Source: Galactobacter valiniphilus
Lineage (GTDB): Bacteria > Actinomycetota > Actinomycetes > Actinomycetales > Micrococcaceae
DNA length: 35,281 bases
NCBI RefSeq assembly: GCF_003575975.1
Contig: NZ_QQXK01000035.1
Coordinates: forward strand, 1 to 35,281
Reading direction: 5' to 3'
The notes beneath the pieces are model-generated. The model ran no database searches. It saw only the letters and a program-made list of their open reading frames with translations, and was not told where the DNA came from. The number at the start of each line of letters is the position of its first letter. Position 1 is the stretch's first letter. Shown here piece by piece: positions 33,573-35,281 of this stretch. Position numbers and translations under genes: made by a program.

Positions 33573-33630
33573 AAGATCGGAGTGCCACGTGTCGTGTTCT
33601 TGGCCAAATACACGACACTTGGCACTCCGA
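33573..33630. terminator. 23-bp inverted repeat between convergent genes
   Basis: Arms 33573-33595 and 33608-33630 match over 23 bp with one mismatch. The 12-nt loop itself contains the palindrome TTGGCCAA. It separates convergent genes and can act as a bidirectional terminator. Its length and near-perfect symmetry resemble a dispersed palindromic element. Confidence 0.75.
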
Positions 33631-33694
33631 TCCGGGACGGGGGAGGGCGCAGCGGGGAGGGGCGCACGGCGCCACCTGCCCGACGGCGGGTGGG

Positions 33695-35125
33695 TCAGTC
33701 GCGCGCGCCCGTCGCCTCGACCGCGGAGCTGGCCGCCACCGCGGCGGCCCTCGTCCGCGCGCCGGCGAGCCAGACGACGCCCAGGAGCAGCAGCCAGATC
33801 ACGCCCACCACGAGCGCCACGCGCGTGTCGGGGAAGACGGCGAGCAACACGATCACGAGCACGATGAACGCCACCGCGAACCACTGCCCGGCCGCTCCCA
33901 GCGGCACGGGGAAGCGGTCGGCCGGCACGCCCTCGCGGCGCATCTGGCGGCGCATCGCGAGGTGGGCCAGCAGGATCATGAGCCACACCCACACGGTCGC
34001 GAAGGTCGCGAGCGAGGCCACCACGGCGAAGGCGTCTTCGGGCACCACGGCGTTCAGGACCACGCCGATCGCCAGCGCGCCGAGCATGATGAGCACGGCC
34101 GGCCACGGCACGCCGGAGCGCGTGGTGCGCCCCAGGACGGCGGGCGCCTGTCCCTGCTCGGCCAGCGAGAAGAGCATGCGGCCGGCGCCGTAGGTGTCGG
34201 CGTTGATCGCGGAGATCGCGGCCGTGATGACCACGGCGTTGAGGACGTGCGCGGCGCCGGGCAGGCCCAGTGCGGAGAAGATCTGCACGAACGGGCTCGC
34301 GTCGCCCGTGATGGTGTTCCACGGGACGAGCATCATGATGACGCCGAGCGCCAGCACGTAGAAGAGCAGGATGCGCACGGGCACGGTGTTGACGGCCTTG
34401 GGGACGGCGCGCTCGGGATCCTCGGCCTCGCCGGCCGTGATGCCGATGGTCTCCACACCGCCGAAGCTGAAGACCACCACGGAGAGCGCGGCGAGCAGGC
34501 CAAGCACGCCGTTCGGCGCGAAGCCGTCGTGCTCCCAGAGGTTGTGGAGGCCCGGCGTCGCGGCGCCCTCGATCGAGGTGCCGAAGATCAGCAGCGCGAT
34601 GCCGCCCACGATCATCGCCACGATCGCCGCGACCTTGATGAGCGAGAGCCAGAACTCCGCCTCGCCGAAGACCTTCACGTGGCGCAGGTTGATGCCGCCG
34701 ATGATGAGGATGACCACGCAGACCCAGATCCAGCGCGGAGCGTTGGGGAACCAGAGCCCCAGGTAGATGGAGAAGGCCGTGACGTCCGCGATCGCGACCA
34801 CGACCATCTCGAAGACGTAGGTCCAGCCCTTCACGAAGCCGGGGAACGGCCCGAGGTAGCGGCCAGCGTACTCGGAGAAGGAGCCGGGGACGGGGCGGCG
34901 CACGGCCATCTCACCCAGCGCCCGCATGACGAGGAACACGGCGGCGCCGGCCACGACGTAGGCCACAAGCACGAGCGGCCCCGCCGCCTGGATGGCGCTC
35001 GAGGAACCGTAGAACAATCCCGTGCCGATGGCGCTGCCGAGCGCCATGAACTGGATATGGCGCAGGGTGAGCCCCCGTTGGAGGCGGGCTGCGGGCGGGG
35101 TCTGGGGCGTGCTGACTTCAGGCAT
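33695..35125 (-). CDS. amino-acid permease (APC superfamily, AAT family)
   Basis: A 476-residue, 12-helix permease of the amino acid transporter (AAT) family that includes GabP, CycA, ProY and AnsP. The N-terminus has the family motif LTLRHIQFMALGSAIGTGLF, followed by RALGEMAVRRPVPGSFSEYA and the central FGGVETIGITAGEAEDPERA. Import of a small or aromatic amino acid by proton symport is likely. The exact substrate is not readable. The start has a TACCTT box 9 nt upstream and no obvious Shine-Dalgarno. Confidence 0.92.
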   Translation of the reverse strand: MPEVSTPQTPPAARLQRGLTLRHIQFMALGSAIGTGLFYGSSSAIQAAGPLVLVAYVVAGAAVFLVMRALGEMAVRRPVPGSFSEYAGRYLGPFPGFVKGWTYVFEMVVVAIADVTAFSIYLGLWFPNAPRWIWVCVVILIIGGINLRHVKVFGEAEFWLSLIKVAAIVAMIVGGIALLIFGTSIEGAATPGLHNLWEHDGFAPNGVLGLLAALSVVVFSFGGVETIGITAGEAEDPERAVPKAVNTVPVRILLFYVLALGVIMMLVPWNTITGDASPFVQIFSALGLPGAAHVLNAVVITAAISAINADTYGAGRMLFSLAEQGQAPAVLGRTTRSGVPWPAVLIMLGALAIGVVLNAVVPEDAFAVVASLATFATVWVWLMILLAHLAMRRQMRREGVPADRFPVPLGAAGQWFAVAFIVLVIVLLAVFPDTRVALVVGVIWLLLLGVVWLAGARTRAAAVAASSAVEATGARD

Positions 35126-35210
35126 GACCCAATAAAGGTAGTACCTGGGCGCCCGTTCGGGGCCGCTCCGTGACCAAGACGACGACGCCGCGGGGCCGCG
35201 GGTGCTAGGG

Positions 35211-35226
35211 CGTGTTGCTAAACACG
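35211..35226. repeat. short palindrome near the window end
   Basis: CGTGTT and AACACG (6-bp arms, 4-nt loop) follow GCTAGGG. The sequence resembles ends of some insertion sequences, but no transposase or second end is inside the window. Confidence 0.3.
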
Positions 35227-35281
35227 TTCGGGGGCCTTGTGAGCGAGTCTTGGATGTGTGTCGCGTGATGTGATCTCTGAC

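Overview
The window is about 35 kb of very GC-rich DNA (roughly 70% by eye) with strongly GC3-biased genes. A DUF222/HNH (REP13E12-type) gene, a TipA-type MerR regulator, SpaA-type surface protein modules, S-box riboswitches and many near-leaderless starts point to an actinobacterium, most likely Micrococcales. I cannot name the genus from the sequence. No rRNA, tRNA, CRISPR array or complete insertion sequence was seen.

Layout. 1-2.9 kb: a frameshifted small membrane protein and acs (acetyl-CoA synthetase). 2.8-4.5 kb: two divergent SAM-I (S-box) riboswitches, one in the acs leader and one before a DszC/SfnC-like flavin monooxygenase. 4.9-9.1 kb: a four-gene ABC importer of the Fe3+/polyamine/phosphonate type. 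9.2-13.1 kb: a membrane protein, cutC, a TRIC/UPF0126 protein, a TipA-like MerR regulator with a textbook 19-bp-spacer promoter, and a small membrane protein. 13.3-18.2 kb: ssuBAC (sulfonate ABC importer) and a DmoA-like flavin monooxygenase, again divergent and again each behind its own S-box. 18.3-23.1 kb: a siderophore-interacting protein, a large HNH protein and a Bcr/CflA exporter. 23.1-26.6 kb: a SpaA-type surface protein divergent from an ECF sigma factor whose reading frame continues, past one TAG, into a zinc-binding anti-sigma and membrane module. 26.6-28.5 kb: a small monooxygenase, an MpaB-like oxygenase and a YjbR protein. 28.6-33 kb: a CitMHS citrate transporter with a CitA/CitB-type two-component system. 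33-35.2 kb: a P-loop kinase-like protein and an amino-acid permease.

Two systems stand out. First, four near-identical S-boxes put acs, the DszC/SfnC-like enzyme, ssuBAC and the DmoA-like enzyme under one SAM signal, forming an organosulfur-scavenging regulon. Acetyl-CoA synthetase is its unexpected member. It may recycle the acetate released when O-acetylserine or O-acetylhomoserine is sulfhydrylated. Second, the surface-protein/ECF locus appears to be a one-polypeptide sigma/anti-sigma membrane sensor next to its probable target adhesin. It carries three separate interruptions: a C6 tract, an amber codon inside the zinc motif, and a 20-bp tandem repeat whose copy number sets the frame. This suggests recent decay or a switchable (phase-variable) system.

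Several other genes (the first gene, the CitMHS transporter and the CitA kinase) are broken by 1-2-nt indels. Some of these may be assembly errors. The amber codon and the 20-bp repeat are not typical sequencing errors.
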